From NCBI GenBank assembly GCA_021768485.1, contig JAIZVZ010000001.1, positions 1 through 64,000 of the forward strand: a DNA stretch of 64,000 bases, in the 5' to 3' direction. This document shows, in pieces, positions 51,734-61,495 of the stretch. The DNA comes from Oxalobacteraceae bacterium. Its GTDB lineage: Bacteria; Pseudomonadota; Gammaproteobacteria; Burkholderiales; Burkholderiaceae_D. Positions within the stretch are counted from its first letter, which is position 1. Every line of letters begins with the position of its first letter. The notes under the pieces are model-generated. The model saw only the letters and a program-made list of their open reading frames with translations, ran no database searches and was not told the origin of the DNA. The position numbers and the translations under genes are program-made.

Positions 51734-54700
51734 ATGCAACGACAAATTCGACAGGCAATTGTTTTACAACTACGGCACTGGCTGCGGCGACCGTGGCTGC
51801 TGGCCGCGCTGGCCGCCACGGTCTTGCTGGCGCTGCTGGCCTGGCAAGCCGGGCGTGAAAGCAGCTTGCAGCTGCTGGCCCGCAGCGTCGCCCAGGCCAG
51901 CGGCGGCGACATCGCAATCGAAGGCGTGCACGGCACGCTATACGGCCCGATACATATCGACCGCCTGCGCTACCGCTCGCCCGAGCGCAAGGTCGAGGCC
52001 ACCGATATCGACCTCGACTGGAACGCGCTGTCGCTGCTGCGGCGGACCATCGCCGTCCGCCAGGTACGCGCCGCCTCGCTCGACATCGTCACGCTGGCGG
52101 CCTCGAGTACGCCGGCCACCATGCCGACCAGCCTGGCCCTGCCCTACGGCCTGCGGCTCGCGCTCGATGCCGTCCGCCTCGAGCGCCTGACGCTGAGCGC
52201 GGGCCCGGTCAGCGCCACGCTCGACCATCTGCGCTTTGCCCTGCATGCCGACAGCGGCCAATGGCGTCTGCAAGACGCTTATGCCGACACGCCGTGGGGC
52301 GCGGCCAGCAGCCAGTTGACGCTGGCGAGCCAGCCGCCGTTTGCCCTTGCCGGACGCGCCGATCTGCTGCAAGCCAACGGCCAGCTCGGCATCGCCGCCA
52401 GCGGCAATCTCGGGGCGCTGCATATCGCGGCCCAGGCCCGCGGCCATGGCGGCAACGCCGATGCCCAACTCGATCTCGCGCCGTTCGATGCCGGCAGCAT
52501 GCTGCGCACCGTGCGCCTGAGCGGCACCGGCCTCGATCCGGCCCAGTGGGACAAGCGCTGGCCGCAAGCCGACCTCACGCTCGGCGCCAGCATCGCGGTC
52601 GCGCCCGGCGGCGGCGTCGACGGCAAGATTGCGCTGGCGAACCGGGCCCCGAGCGGCCGCCTCGATCAGCATTTGCTGCCGCTGCGCAGCGTCGATGCCA
52701 CGCTGGCCGGCACGCTCGAGGCCTTGCGCCTGGACGGCGTCGTGCTCGACCTCGGCGCCGCCGGCAAACTGGGCGGCAGCGGCAATCTCGGCGGCGCCAT
52801 GCTCGGCGCTGGCGGCAAGACCGGCGGCGCCGCCGCCCAGGCCGCGTTCAGGCTGCACACCGAGCGGCTCGACCTGCATGCCATCGACGGCACGCTGCGC
52901 AGTACCAGGATTGCCGGCGACATCACGCTGGGCAGCGACGGCGCGACCCATCTGCTGGCGGCGACGCTGAGCCAGGACGATTTGCGCCTGAAGCTGCGCG
53001 CGGCGCTGGCCGGCGCCACACTGAGCGTGACGCAAGCCGATCTGCGTTCGCGCGCCAGCAGCATCACCCTGGACGGCAGCCTCGAGCTCGGCGGACGGCG
53101 CCTGTTTCAGGCCCGCGCCAATGCCCGCCACTTCAATCCGGCCGATTTCGGCGCCTACCCGAAAGCCGACCTCAATGCCGATGTCCGTCTGAACGGCCAG
53201 GCCGACCAGGCCTGGCGCGTGGCGGCGGCCTTCACGCTGCAGCCGAGCACCTTGCTGCAGCGCAGTCTGTCCGGCCACGGCGAGCTGCAGGCCGACAGCA
53301 GCCACATCCATACGCTCGATGCCCGCCTGGCGCTGGGCGGCAATATGCTGGCCGTACGCGGCAATTTCGGCGCGCCAGGCGATCAATTGCGCTGGACGGT
53401 CGATGCCGGACAATTGGCCGTGCTGCATAGCGGCCTGAGCGGCAGCCTGACGGCCAGCGGGATTGCCAGCGGCAGCTATGCGGCGCCGACTACCAGTATC
53501 ACGCTCGACGCGCGCGGCCTGCGCCAGAACACCAGCCAGAACACCAGTAAGCAGGCGGACAACAAGGCGGACCAGCGCGCCGGCACTCGCAGCAACATTG
53601 GCAACAGTGCAGGCAAGCGCGCCGACAGCCATCTGCACGCCAGCGGCATGCTGGCGCTGCGCGAGGGCATCGCCGAGTTCCGCCTGGGCGGGCAAGCGCG
53701 CCAATTCGACCCGGCGGCCCTGCTCGAGCTGGCAGGCGGCAGCCCGGCGGCGCCAGGCGGTGCCCAACTCCGAGGTCCACTGGGCGCTCAAGCGGGCAGT
53801 CAACCGAGCAGCCAACTGAGCGGCGACTTCACGCTCAGCGGCAGGCTCGGCGGCAATTATCAGACCGCGCTCGACCTGAACTTGCTGCCATCGACGCTAT
53901 TTGGCGCGCCATTGAGCGGCCACGCCCGGCTGCGCGCCGACAAAAGCCATATTCAACAGGCCGATATCGATCTGCAACTGGCGGAAAACCGCCTGCGCGC
54001 CAGCGGCAAGTTCGGCGCCAGCGGCGATGCCCTGGCCTGGCAGCTCGAGGCGCCGCGCCTGGCCGTGCTCGGCCCCGGCTTTGGCGGCGCGCTGCGCGCC
54101 AACGGCACGCTCAAAGGCTCGCGCGAGGCACCGGCCGCCACCCTGGCGCTCGACGGCCGCGGGCTCACGCTGTTCGGCAGCCAGTCGATCGGGGCCTTGA
54201 CGGCGCGCCTGCAAACCTCGGCCACCAGCCACGGTGCACTCGAAGCCCATCTGACGCTGCAAGACTACCGGGCGCCGGAACCGCTCTTGCAGGCGCTCAG
54301 CATCGATCTCAGCGGCAGCATGGCGTCGCACATCGTGCGCCTGACGGCAAAAAATGCGCGCCTCGATCTGACCACCGAGCTGCGCGGACGCTTGAGCAAC
54401 AACGATTGGCGCGGCGTCTTGCAAAGCCTGCAAAACCGTGGCCCGGCCAGCTTTGCGCTGCAAGCGCCGGCGCCGCTGCACGTTCAGCTCGACGGCGGCC
54501 AACTGGGCCTGGCAAAACTGAGCCAGTTCGGGCTCGACAATGCCATCTTCAAGCTGAGCCACGGCCAGATCGAACTCCAGAAGCTTGAAAAAAACGGCGT
54601 GCACTGGAAAACCCAGGGCCGCGCCGCCGGCGTGCCGCTCGCTTTTGCCGCGCAATTTTCAGCGCCGCTACAAGACATGGCCGGTGGCGACCTGACGCTG

Positions 54701-56257
54701 GGCGCAAACTGGAATTTCGAACTCGGCAACGCACTGAACGGCGCCCTGCGCGTCTTCCGCGAAAAAGGCGATGTCGCAATCGGCGCCGAGACGCCCCTGA
54801 AACTGGGCCTGTCGGTGCTCGAAGCGCGCCTCACCGCCGTCAACAATGCCCTGCGCGCGCAGGGCGACTTGCAGGGCACGCGCGCCGGCAAGCTGCATGT
54901 CGACCTGGCCAGCCAGTTGACGCGCCAGAATGGCCAATGGCGCGTGGCCGGCAACAGCCCTTTGACGCTGTCGGGCAGCGCCGACATGCCCTCGATTGCC
55001 TGGCTGGCGCCGCTGACCGGCCAGGTCGGACTCGAACTGGGCGGACATCTGACGCTGGCCGTCACGGCCGGCGGCAGCTTCGACGCGCCGCTGCTGAACG
55101 GCCAGCTGCGCGGCGAGCAATTGACGGTCAACTGGGCCGATCAGGGCGTGAAGCTGCACAATGGCCAGTTGCGGGCCCAGCTTGCCGGTCAAGAAATGGT
55201 CCTGCAGACATTGCGCTTCGACGGCGTGCAAGGCAGCGCCCATGCCGACGGTACGCTGCACTTCGGCGCCGGCGAGGCCAGCATGCAGCTGAAACTGGTG
55301 GCCGACAAGCTCGAAGCGCTGTCGCGCCCGGACCGCATATTGGTGGTCAGCGGCCAGGGCAGCGCGACGCTGGCAAAGCGGCAGTTGCAGCTGGAAGGGA
55401 AATTCAAAGCCGACCGTGCCGCCATCGAACTGGCCGGCTCGAGCGGGCCGACGCAATCGGACGATATCGTGGTCGTGCGCGGCGCCAAAAAGCCGCTCGC
55501 GGCCGCCGCGCCGACGGTCAAAGTCCTCATCGATGTCGAAGCCGATCTCGGCGACCAGTTCCGTCTCAAGGGCAAGGGCATCGATGCCCAGCTCGGCGGC
55601 ACGGTACGGGTGCGCCTGCAGGAGCGGGCCATGGCGCGCGCCACCGGCGCCATCCACGTCATCGAAGGCACGTATCTGGCTTACGGCCAGAAACTGCAGA
55701 TCGAGCGCGGCGTGCTGACCTTTAACGGCCCGCTCGACAATCCGGGGATTAATATCCTGGCGGTGCGCAAAAACGACGACAGCATCAATACCGCCACGTC
55801 GGAAACCAATGTCCAGGCCGGCGTCGAGGTGCGCGGCACGGCGCTGGCGCCAACCGCCAAGCTGGTCTCGACGCCGACCGTGGCCGACAGCGAAAAACTG
55901 TCCTGGCTGGTGCTTGGCCACGGCACCGACAGCGTCGGCAGCGGCGAGCTCGATTTGCTCAGTACGGCAGCCGGGGCGCTGCTGGGCGGATCGTCGGCCG
56001 GCTCCATGCAAAACAAGCTGGCCGGCACCTTCGGCGTCGACAGCATCGCCATGGGCCGCGCCAAAGGCCTGGAAACCACGGTGCTGACCGTCAGCAAGCG
56101 CATTTCGCAGCGCGCCTATGTGACGATCGAGCGCGGCGCCAGCAGCGCCACCAGCCTGGTCAAGCTGCATTACGCGCTCAACCGACGGCTGTCGCTGCAG
56201 GCGCAAACGGGGGCCACCACCGCCTTCGATATACTATACAACTGGGCCTTCGATTGA
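51734..56257 (+). CDS. tamB: TamB, AsmA-like inner-membrane/periplasmic bridge protein
   Basis: 1507 aa. One N-terminal helix (PWLLAALAATVLLALLAWQA) anchors a very long periplasmic beta-groove, with repeated strands such as LRWTVDAGQLAVLHSGLSGS and ALAWQLEAPRLAVLGPGFGG. The C-terminal DUF490 domain (last ~350 residues) has VIEGTYLAYGQKLQIERGVL, FNGPLDNPGINILAVRK and the end ATTAFDILYNWAFD. With TamA it spans the envelope and is thought to carry lipids outward. The middle contains internal repeats (LPSTLFGAPLSGHARLRADK resembles LQPSTLLQRSLSGHGELQAD). Confidence 0.94.
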   Translation: MQRQIRQAIVLQLRHWLRRPWLLAALAATVLLALLAWQAGRESSLQLLARSVAQASGGDIAIEGVHGTLYGPIHIDRLRYRSPERKVEATDIDLDWNALSLLRRTIAVRQVRAASLDIVTLAASSTPATMPTSLALPYGLRLALDAVRLERLTLSAGPVSATLDHLRFALHADSGQWRLQDAYADTPWGAASSQLTLASQPPFALAGRADLLQANGQLGIAASGNLGALHIAAQARGHGGNADAQLDLAPFDAGSMLRTVRLSGTGLDPAQWDKRWPQADLTLGASIAVAPGGGVDGKIALANRAPSGRLDQHLLPLRSVDATLAGTLEALRLDGVVLDLGAAGKLGGSGNLGGAMLGAGGKTGGAAAQAAFRLHTERLDLHAIDGTLRSTRIAGDITLGSDGATHLLAATLSQDDLRLKLRAALAGATLSVTQADLRSRASSITLDGSLELGGRRLFQARANARHFNPADFGAYPKADLNADVRLNGQADQAWRVAAAFTLQPSTLLQRSLSGHGELQADSSHIHTLDARLALGGNMLAVRGNFGAPGDQLRWTVDAGQLAVLHSGLSGSLTASGIASGSYAAPTTSITLDARGLRQNTSQNTSKQADNKADQRAGTRSNIGNSAGKRADSHLHASGMLALREGIAEFRLGGQARQFDPAALLELAGGSPAAPGGAQLRGPLGAQAGSQPSSQLSGDFTLSGRLGGNYQTALDLNLLPSTLFGAPLSGHARLRADKSHIQQADIDLQLAENRLRASGKFGASGDALAWQLEAPRLAVLGPGFGGALRANGTLKGSREAPAATLALDGRGLTLFGSQSIGALTARLQTSATSHGALEAHLTLQDYRAPEPLLQALSIDLSGSMASHIVRLTAKNARLDLTTELRGRLSNNDWRGVLQSLQNRGPASFALQAPAPLHVQLDGGQLGLAKLSQFGLDNAIFKLSHGQIELQKLEKNGVHWKTQGRAAGVPLAFAAQFSAPLQDMAGGDLTLGANWNFELGNALNGALRVFREKGDVAIGAETPLKLGLSVLEARLTAVNNALRAQGDLQGTRAGKLHVDLASQLTRQNGQWRVAGNSPLTLSGSADMPSIAWLAPLTGQVGLELGGHLTLAVTAGGSFDAPLLNGQLRGEQLTVNWADQGVKLHNGQLRAQLAGQEMVLQTLRFDGVQGSAHADGTLHFGAGEASMQLKLVADKLEALSRPDRILVVSGQGSATLAKRQLQLEGKFKADRAAIELAGSSGPTQSDDIVVVRGAKKPLAAAAPTVKVLIDVEADLGDQFRLKGKGIDAQLGGTVRVRLQERAMARATGAIHVIEGTYLAYGQKLQIERGVLTFNGPLDNPGINILAVRKNDDSINTATSETNVQAGVEVRGTALAPTAKLVSTPTVADSEKLSWLVLGHGTDSVGSGELDLLSTAAGALLGGSSAGSMQNKLAGTFGVDSIAMGRAKGLETTVLTVSKRISQRAYVTIERGASSATSLVKLHYALNRRLSLQAQTGATTAFDILYNWAFD

Positions 56258-56285
56258 GCGCCCCAGTCAAACGGAGTGCGTATCA

Positions 56286-57629
56286 ATGAAAGATAGCTTG
56301 TTAGTCCTGCTGGCCCTGGGCCTGGTAGCCTTGAATGGATTTTTTGTCGCGGCCGAATTCAGCCTGGTCAAATTGCGGCCGACGCGCATTCGCGCCATCG
56401 CCGGCACGCACGGCCTGCGCGGGCGCCTGCTGGCGCAAGTACACACCAAGCTCGATGCCTATCTGTCGGCCTGCCAGCTCGGCATTACGCTGGCCTCGCT
56501 CGGCCTGGGCTGGATCGGCGAACCGGCTTTTGCCGACCTGCTGCGCCCGCTATTGCATGCAGTCGGCATTGCCTCGCCAGAACTGGTGGCCGCGATCGCC
56601 TTTGCCGTCGCTTTTTTTGTCATTTCCTTCTTGCATATCGTGGTCGGCGAACTGGCGCCGAAATCGATCTCGATCCGCGACCCGGAAGCGGTCGGCCTGT
56701 GGACCGCGCCGCCGATTTACGGTTTTTACTGGCTGATGTTTCCCGCCATTTTCCTGCTCGACAGCAGCTCGCGCCTGGTGCTGCGCCTGCTCGGACTGAA
56801 CGGCGTCCACAGCCAGGACGCGCAATACTCGTCGGACGAACTGAAGCTGATTTTGCGCAGCCGGCGCAGCGGCGAGCATTACACGCCCGATGAGCGCAAC
56901 GTGCTGGCGCAAGTGCTCGATTTTAACCAGCTGACGGTGTCGGACCTGATGCGTCCGGTCAATGAGCTGATCGTGCTCTACGACGACCAGCCCTTGGCGG
57001 TCAATCTCGATATCGTGCACCGGCACCGCTTCAGCCGCTACCCGTATTTCGAACACAAAAACGGCAAGGCGCTCGGCATCCTTCACATCAAGGACATTTT
57101 TTTCGCCCAGCGCAACGGCAAGCGCATCGACTCGCTCATGCCTTTGCTGCGGCCGCTGCAATTCGTCTCGGGGCGCATGGCGGCGCTCGAATTGTTTCGC
57201 CGCCTGCGTACCGGCGCGCCGCATTTTGCGCTGGTCGGCCGAAAAGGCCAGCCGCTGCAAGGCTTCATCACCTTCGACAATCTGCTCGGCGCCATGGTGG
57301 GCGAAATTCGCGACGAATTCCGCCAGAACGACAACGACTGGAGCCATCTCGACGATGGCAGCCTGCTCGGCAAGGGCAGCCTGTCCATTTTTTCGCTCGA
57401 GCGCGCGCTCGGCATCGATATTGAAAACGAAGCGCTGGAAGTGGCCGATGTCGAATCGGTCAGCGGCCTGATTATGGTGCAACTAGGTAACGTACCGAGC
57501 GAAGGACAAAAAATCACCTTCGAGCGCTTCGATATCGTCGTCAAGAAAATGACGGGGCCGCGCATCCTGCTGGTGCGCGTCTATCCGCATGCCGACAATG
57601 GCGAAGAGGATGCGCACAATCAGGACTGA
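56286..57629 (+). CDS. CNNM/CorC-type (hemolysin family) membrane protein
   Basis: 447 aa. An N-terminal DUF21/CNNM membrane domain (helices ~5-25, 60-80, 100-125, 135-160, with AAEFSLVKLRPTRIRAIAGT and ISIRDPEAVGLWT) is followed by a CBS pair (VSDLMRPVNELIVLYDDQPL, LGILHIKDIFFAQRNG) and a C-terminal CorC_HlyC domain (DGSLLGKGSLSIFSLERALG). Members are linked to Mg2+/Co2+ export or resistance; 'hemolysin' is a historical name. It follows tamB by 28 bp with GGAG 10 bases before the ATG, so they may be co-transcribed. Confidence 0.9.
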   Translation: MKDSLLVLLALGLVALNGFFVAAEFSLVKLRPTRIRAIAGTHGLRGRLLAQVHTKLDAYLSACQLGITLASLGLGWIGEPAFADLLRPLLHAVGIASPELVAAIAFAVAFFVISFLHIVVGELAPKSISIRDPEAVGLWTAPPIYGFYWLMFPAIFLLDSSSRLVLRLLGLNGVHSQDAQYSSDELKLILRSRRSGEHYTPDERNVLAQVLDFNQLTVSDLMRPVNELIVLYDDQPLAVNLDIVHRHRFSRYPYFEHKNGKALGILHIKDIFFAQRNGKRIDSLMPLLRPLQFVSGRMAALELFRRLRTGAPHFALVGRKGQPLQGFITFDNLLGAMVGEIRDEFRQNDNDWSHLDDGSLLGKGSLSIFSLERALGIDIENEALEVADVESVSGLIMVQLGNVPSEGQKITFERFDIVVKKMTGPRILLVRVYPHADNGEEDAHNQD

Positions 57630-57668
57630 CGGTGCGCGCCGCCGGCGCCATGCCGGCGGCGGCGCCAT

Positions 57669-58205
57669 TTAATCGCGGTCATGGTGCCCGCCATGGCCGC
57701 CTTCGCCGTGGTCGCGCTCATGCCCATGCCAGCGGCGATCCCGGTACCGACCGTGGCCATCGCGGACTTCATAGCGCGGACCGGCATAGCCGGTGGCGTA
57801 ATTGGTAGCGGCATAATAGCCGGGCGCATAAACCGGCGCCGGTTCGACCAGCACCATCGGCCGCGCGCGATAGACGGGCACCGCCACGCGCTCGACCACC
57901 GTGCGGCAGCGCTGCACCGTTTGCATCGACGGCGCGCGCGGCGCCGACAGATTCTGGCCGACCGCCGCGCCGCTTACGGCGCCGACTGCAGTGGCAAGCA
58001 GACGCCCATTGCCGCCGCCGATCTGATTGCCCAGAATGCCGCCGGCGATGCCGCCCAGCAAGGCACCGCCTCCGTTGCGCGGCTGCACCTGGACTTGCTC
58101 GTTCCAGCACTCCTGGCGCGGACGCTCTAGCGTCTGATATTGAGCCGCCAGAGCGGCAAGCGGACAGGCCAGAACGACCAGGGCGCTGATCAGTTTGAGT
58201 CGCAT
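57669..58205 (-). CDS. Glycine-zipper exported protein with His-rich tail
   Basis: 178 aa. A signal peptide (KLISALVVLACPLAALAAQ) is followed by a glycine-zipper segment (GGGALLGGIAGGILGNQIGG, then LLATAVGAVSGAAVGQNL), a Cys-containing strand (TVQRCRTVVERVAVPV) and a Tyr/His/Arg-rich tail ending GHERDHGEGGHGGHHDRD. Such 17-kDa-antigen-like proteins sit in the periplasm or outer membrane; the signal peptide has a Cys but not a proper lipobox. The His tail may bind metals. The ATG at 58205 has AAGGAC 9 bases upstream. Confidence 0.75.
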   Translation of the reverse strand: MRLKLISALVVLACPLAALAAQYQTLERPRQECWNEQVQVQPRNGGGALLGGIAGGILGNQIGGGNGRLLATAVGAVSGAAVGQNLSAPRAPSMQTVQRCRTVVERVAVPVYRARPMVLVEPAPVYAPGYYAATNYATGYAGPRYEVRDGHGRYRDRRWHGHERDHGEGGHGGHHDRD

Positions 58206-58367
58206 GATAAGTCCTTTCAGTGATTGGGCAGCAACGGCAGCAAGTGGCCGGCCCATACTCACATAACGCGGGAGCAGACTGACAGGATGTGGCAGAGGCG
58301 TTTCAGCGGTAAGGAAATGTAAGCGCCGCGGCGGGGCCACGAAAACGCGACAGAGGCGCCCGGCGAT

Positions 58368-58565
58368 TCAGGCAACGTGGCTCGGATTGGGGTCCGGCAG
58401 CGGCTCGTCGTCGGGCGTCGGGTGCGGATGCGGTTCCGGCACCGGTTCTTCGACCGGCACCGGGTCCGGCGCGCGGTGCGCATGGGGAACGGTATGAAAC
58501 ATGGTATGACGCACGGCATGGCGCACGGCATGTCCCATGAGCTGACACACGGCTAGTTGTTGCAT
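58368..58565 (-). CDS. Small His/Pro-rich ORF, unknown function
   Basis: 65 aa: QQLAVCQLMGHAVRHAVRHT then HTVPHAHRAPDPVPVEEPVP and a Pro/Asp tail. The HAVRH unit is repeated, and alternating His and Pro-Glu pairs suggest a disordered metal-binding or adaptor peptide. GGGAG lies about 10 bases before the ATG. It has no signal peptide. It could also be a chance frame in GC-rich DNA; homologues would decide. Confidence 0.4.
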   Translation of the reverse strand: MQQLAVCQLMGHAVRHAVRHTMFHTVPHAHRAPDPVPVEEPVPEPHPHPTPDDEPLPDPNPSHVA

Positions 58566-58663
58566 GGCAAAACTCCCGTCGGATAAAACCTTACCCTACC
58601 ACGGCGCTTGTCTTACCGCACGAACTTCGTCAAACGGCCGGGCTGCCTAACGGCAGCCACGGC

Positions 58664-61477
58664 TCAGGCCGCCGCGCTGCGCCGCTGCAAGACAAAAATC
58701 GGCGGCGCCCAGCTGGTGTCGTTTTTCTTCTTGCTCGTAATGAGCGTCAACTCCGACGGATCGTAGACGTCGGTATTGTGGGTCAACGGCGTCGTCATCA
58801 GATATTGGGCATCGGTGTTTTTCAAGAATTCGCCGACCAGCTGGATATTGCGGATATCGAGATGGGCAAACGGTTCATCGATGAACACGAAACCGCCCGA
58901 GCCGTCGTCGGACTTGAGCAGGCCAATCAGCAAAATCAAGGACTTCATCACTTGCTGGCCGCCCGACGCTTCGCCATCGTTCATGCCGATGGCGCCCTTG
59001 CCGTCGAACTTGAAACGCACGTGAAGGCCGGCTTGCGACAGCAGCAAATCGTCGTTTTCCAGGCGCACCGGATCGGCGCTGACGTCGATCCCGGCCAGTT
59101 CGCCCAGTTCCTTGATGTTGCGGCTATACGCTTTCACGGTATAGCGCAGCCGGTCGATATAGGCGCCGCGCGCATTGATGGTGGCCTCGATCGCGCGGTT
59201 GTTTTGATAACGCCGCTCGTCGGTCTCCATCTGGCGGCCGTGCAACTGGTCCGACAGCCGCTGGTACTTGTCGAGCACGCTGACATCTTGCTCCCAATCG
59301 CTTTGCTCGAGACTGGCAATCAGGCTGGCCACGCGCAGATCGACCTGATGCGTGTTCTGGTGCTGGGCCACCAGCGCGGCGCGCCGCTCGGCCCGGCGCC
59401 AGGCCAGCGGCAGGCGGCGCCACTCGAGGCGCAGCGCCAATAAAGCCTTGGCATGGCCGCTGCGCTCGTCGCGCTGGCGTTGATGCGTGCCGCGCAACAT
59501 CGACTGCGCGTCCTGCAATGCGCTCTGGGCCGCATGCCAGCCGGTATCGGCGCGCGTGCGCGCTTCGGTCGCCGCCTTGCTCAAGGCCTGCAATTCGCCC
59601 AGGCGCGTGCCCACTTGCAGCCGTTCGGCCTTCAGCGGTTGCGCGCTTTCCTGCGCATCGTCGAACTCGACCTGGCGCGCCGCCAGCTCCTTGGCGGCGT
59701 CGACCCCGGCCAGCCGGCTCTTCAGGGCGCTGATCTCGTTGGCCAGACGCGACACGGCCAGCGTCAGCTTGTCTTCTTCCTGCTCCAGCGCCGGCAAGGA
59801 TTTTTGCAGCGCTGCCAGGCGCTGGGCCCGCCCGGCCTGGCCGAAACGGTAACGCGATACTTCGACAAACAGCGAGCGGCCGCCGCGCCGTTCGCGGCTA
59901 TAGGCTTGCGGCGTGATCCATTCCTCGTACTTGCTGTGCATGCCCTCTTCGACGGTGTCGACGCGCATGATGCGCGACAGCTGGTCGATCAGCCAGGACG
60001 GCGCCGCCGCCGAGAACTGGACCACCGACAGCAGGCTGTTCTTCGGCGCCGGCGGCGCGGCGACGCGCTCGGCGACGATGAAATGGCTGTAACGCTCGCG
60101 CTCGCCGATACGAAAAGCGGCCTGGGCATCGCTGGCCTTGTCGAGCAGCAGCATGGCGGTCGAGCCGCGCAACACGCCTTCGACCGCGCCCTGCCAGCGG
60201 GCGTCGGTGACATCGACGATATCGGTCAGCATGCTGTGGCCGATGCCGGCCTCGCGCAGGGCGCGCCGCATCGATTTGACGTTGTCTGGCTCGGGCAGCA
60301 CGGTCTTGCCCTGCAGCGCGGAAATCGTCGATTCCTCGGCCGCGATTTTTTCGTTCAGCGCGCTCTTTTTCTGGCGCAGCGCCTGGTACTCGCCCTCTTT
60401 TTTCTCGAGCTCTTCAGCAGCCTGGGCCAGGTCGCCGCCGGCATCCTGCGCCAGCTTTTGCAGGCGCTGCCGCTGTTCGAGCACGCTGTCGAGCGGCTTG
60501 AGCTTGGCGTTGATCTCTTGCAGGCGGGCCTGCAATTGCGTGGCTTCCTGCTCGAGCGCCGCCTCCTGCTGCTGGGCCGCGCTCAAGGCACTGGCGCGCT
60601 GCGCCAGATCGCCGCGCCGACCCGACAATTGGGCCTCTTGCGCCGCCAACGATTGCCGCGTGCCATGCAGATTGCGGCTGATGGCCGCGTGTTTTTCGCG
60701 CGCTTCGTGATACTGCAGGATCGGCAAGACTTCTTCCTGCAGATCGCGTTTTTCGGTTTGCAGGCCCGACCATTGATGATAATTGGCGACCCGCAGGCGC
60801 AAGCCTTCCAGATTGGCTTTCGAGCCCTCCAGTTCGGTTTCGAAGCGCTGCAATTCCTGTTCGGTGTCGCGCTGGTGGCGCTTGGCTTCGTCGTAGGCGT
60901 CCAGCACTTCCTTGTCGCCGAACACCTGGAACACGAGGTCGAGCAGTTGGCGCGGCGCGTATTCGCACAATTTGTCGGTCTCGCCCTGCTCTAAGGCCAG
61001 AACCTTGGCCATGGCCGGCGACAGGCCGGCATTGGCCAGGCGCTTGCGATAAGTCTCGACGCCGAGCCAGTCGGTGGCGTCCTGCACTTCTTCGATCTCG
61101 ACCACGCCGGCGCGCATCAGGTACTGGCGCTTCCAGTCGCCGCCGTTCTTCTCGATCTGGCAAAACAGCGTGACGTCGTCTTCGCTGAAAAAGCCCGATG
61201 AGCGGAATGGCCGGTTCGACAATTGCTGGCCGCTGTTCTTGTTGTCGACCACGGCCCGCAGCCAGGCCGTGTGCTGGCCCGAGTGCCGCGCATAGTGCTT
61301 GTAGGTGCGGCCCATCGAGCAGTCGAGCCCGAACAGCGTGCGCAAGGCGTCGAGCAGGGTGGTCTTGCCCGAGCCGTTCTGGCCGGCGATCGTGATGATC
61401 TTGGCGTCAAGCGGAATATTCTTGATGCGCTGCCAGTAATCCCAATGCACCAGTTCTAACGATTTGATATGAAACAT
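58664..61477 (-). CDS. mksB: MksB, SMC-like ATPase of a MukBEF-type condensin
   Basis: 937 aa. Walker A is AGQNGSGKTTLLDAL (residues ~31-45). Long coiled coils (residues ~190-380 and ~570-780) flank a hinge-like middle (AGIGHSMLTDIVDVTDARWQ, AVEGVLRGSTAMLLLDKASD). The C-terminal head has signature GEASGGQQVMKSLILLIGLL and Walker B GGFVFIDEPFAHLD. The length is close to P. aeruginosa MksB (about 940) and far from MukB (about 1490). The start is ATG 61477; a TTG at 61486 is possible. With MksE and MksF upstream it should form a DNA-loop-extruding complex for chromosome organisation or plasmid restriction. Confidence 0.88.
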   Translation of the reverse strand: MFHIKSLELVHWDYWQRIKNIPLDAKIITIAGQNGSGKTTLLDALRTLFGLDCSMGRTYKHYARHSGQHTAWLRAVVDNKNSGQQLSNRPFRSSGFFSEDDVTLFCQIEKNGGDWKRQYLMRAGVVEIEEVQDATDWLGVETYRKRLANAGLSPAMAKVLALEQGETDKLCEYAPRQLLDLVFQVFGDKEVLDAYDEAKRHQRDTEQELQRFETELEGSKANLEGLRLRVANYHQWSGLQTEKRDLQEEVLPILQYHEAREKHAAISRNLHGTRQSLAAQEAQLSGRRGDLAQRASALSAAQQQEAALEQEATQLQARLQEINAKLKPLDSVLEQRQRLQKLAQDAGGDLAQAAEELEKKEGEYQALRQKKSALNEKIAAEESTISALQGKTVLPEPDNVKSMRRALREAGIGHSMLTDIVDVTDARWQGAVEGVLRGSTAMLLLDKASDAQAAFRIGERERYSHFIVAERVAAPPAPKNSLLSVVQFSAAAPSWLIDQLSRIMRVDTVEEGMHSKYEEWITPQAYSRERRGGRSLFVEVSRYRFGQAGRAQRLAALQKSLPALEQEEDKLTLAVSRLANEISALKSRLAGVDAAKELAARQVEFDDAQESAQPLKAERLQVGTRLGELQALSKAATEARTRADTGWHAAQSALQDAQSMLRGTHQRQRDERSGHAKALLALRLEWRRLPLAWRRAERRAALVAQHQNTHQVDLRVASLIASLEQSDWEQDVSVLDKYQRLSDQLHGRQMETDERRYQNNRAIEATINARGAYIDRLRYTVKAYSRNIKELGELAGIDVSADPVRLENDDLLLSQAGLHVRFKFDGKGAIGMNDGEASGGQQVMKSLILLIGLLKSDDGSGGFVFIDEPFAHLDIRNIQLVGEFLKNTDAQYLMTTPLTHNTDVYDPSELTLITSKKKNDTSWAPPIFVLQRRSAAA

Positions 61478-61495
61478 GCGGCTCAATCCAGGAAG

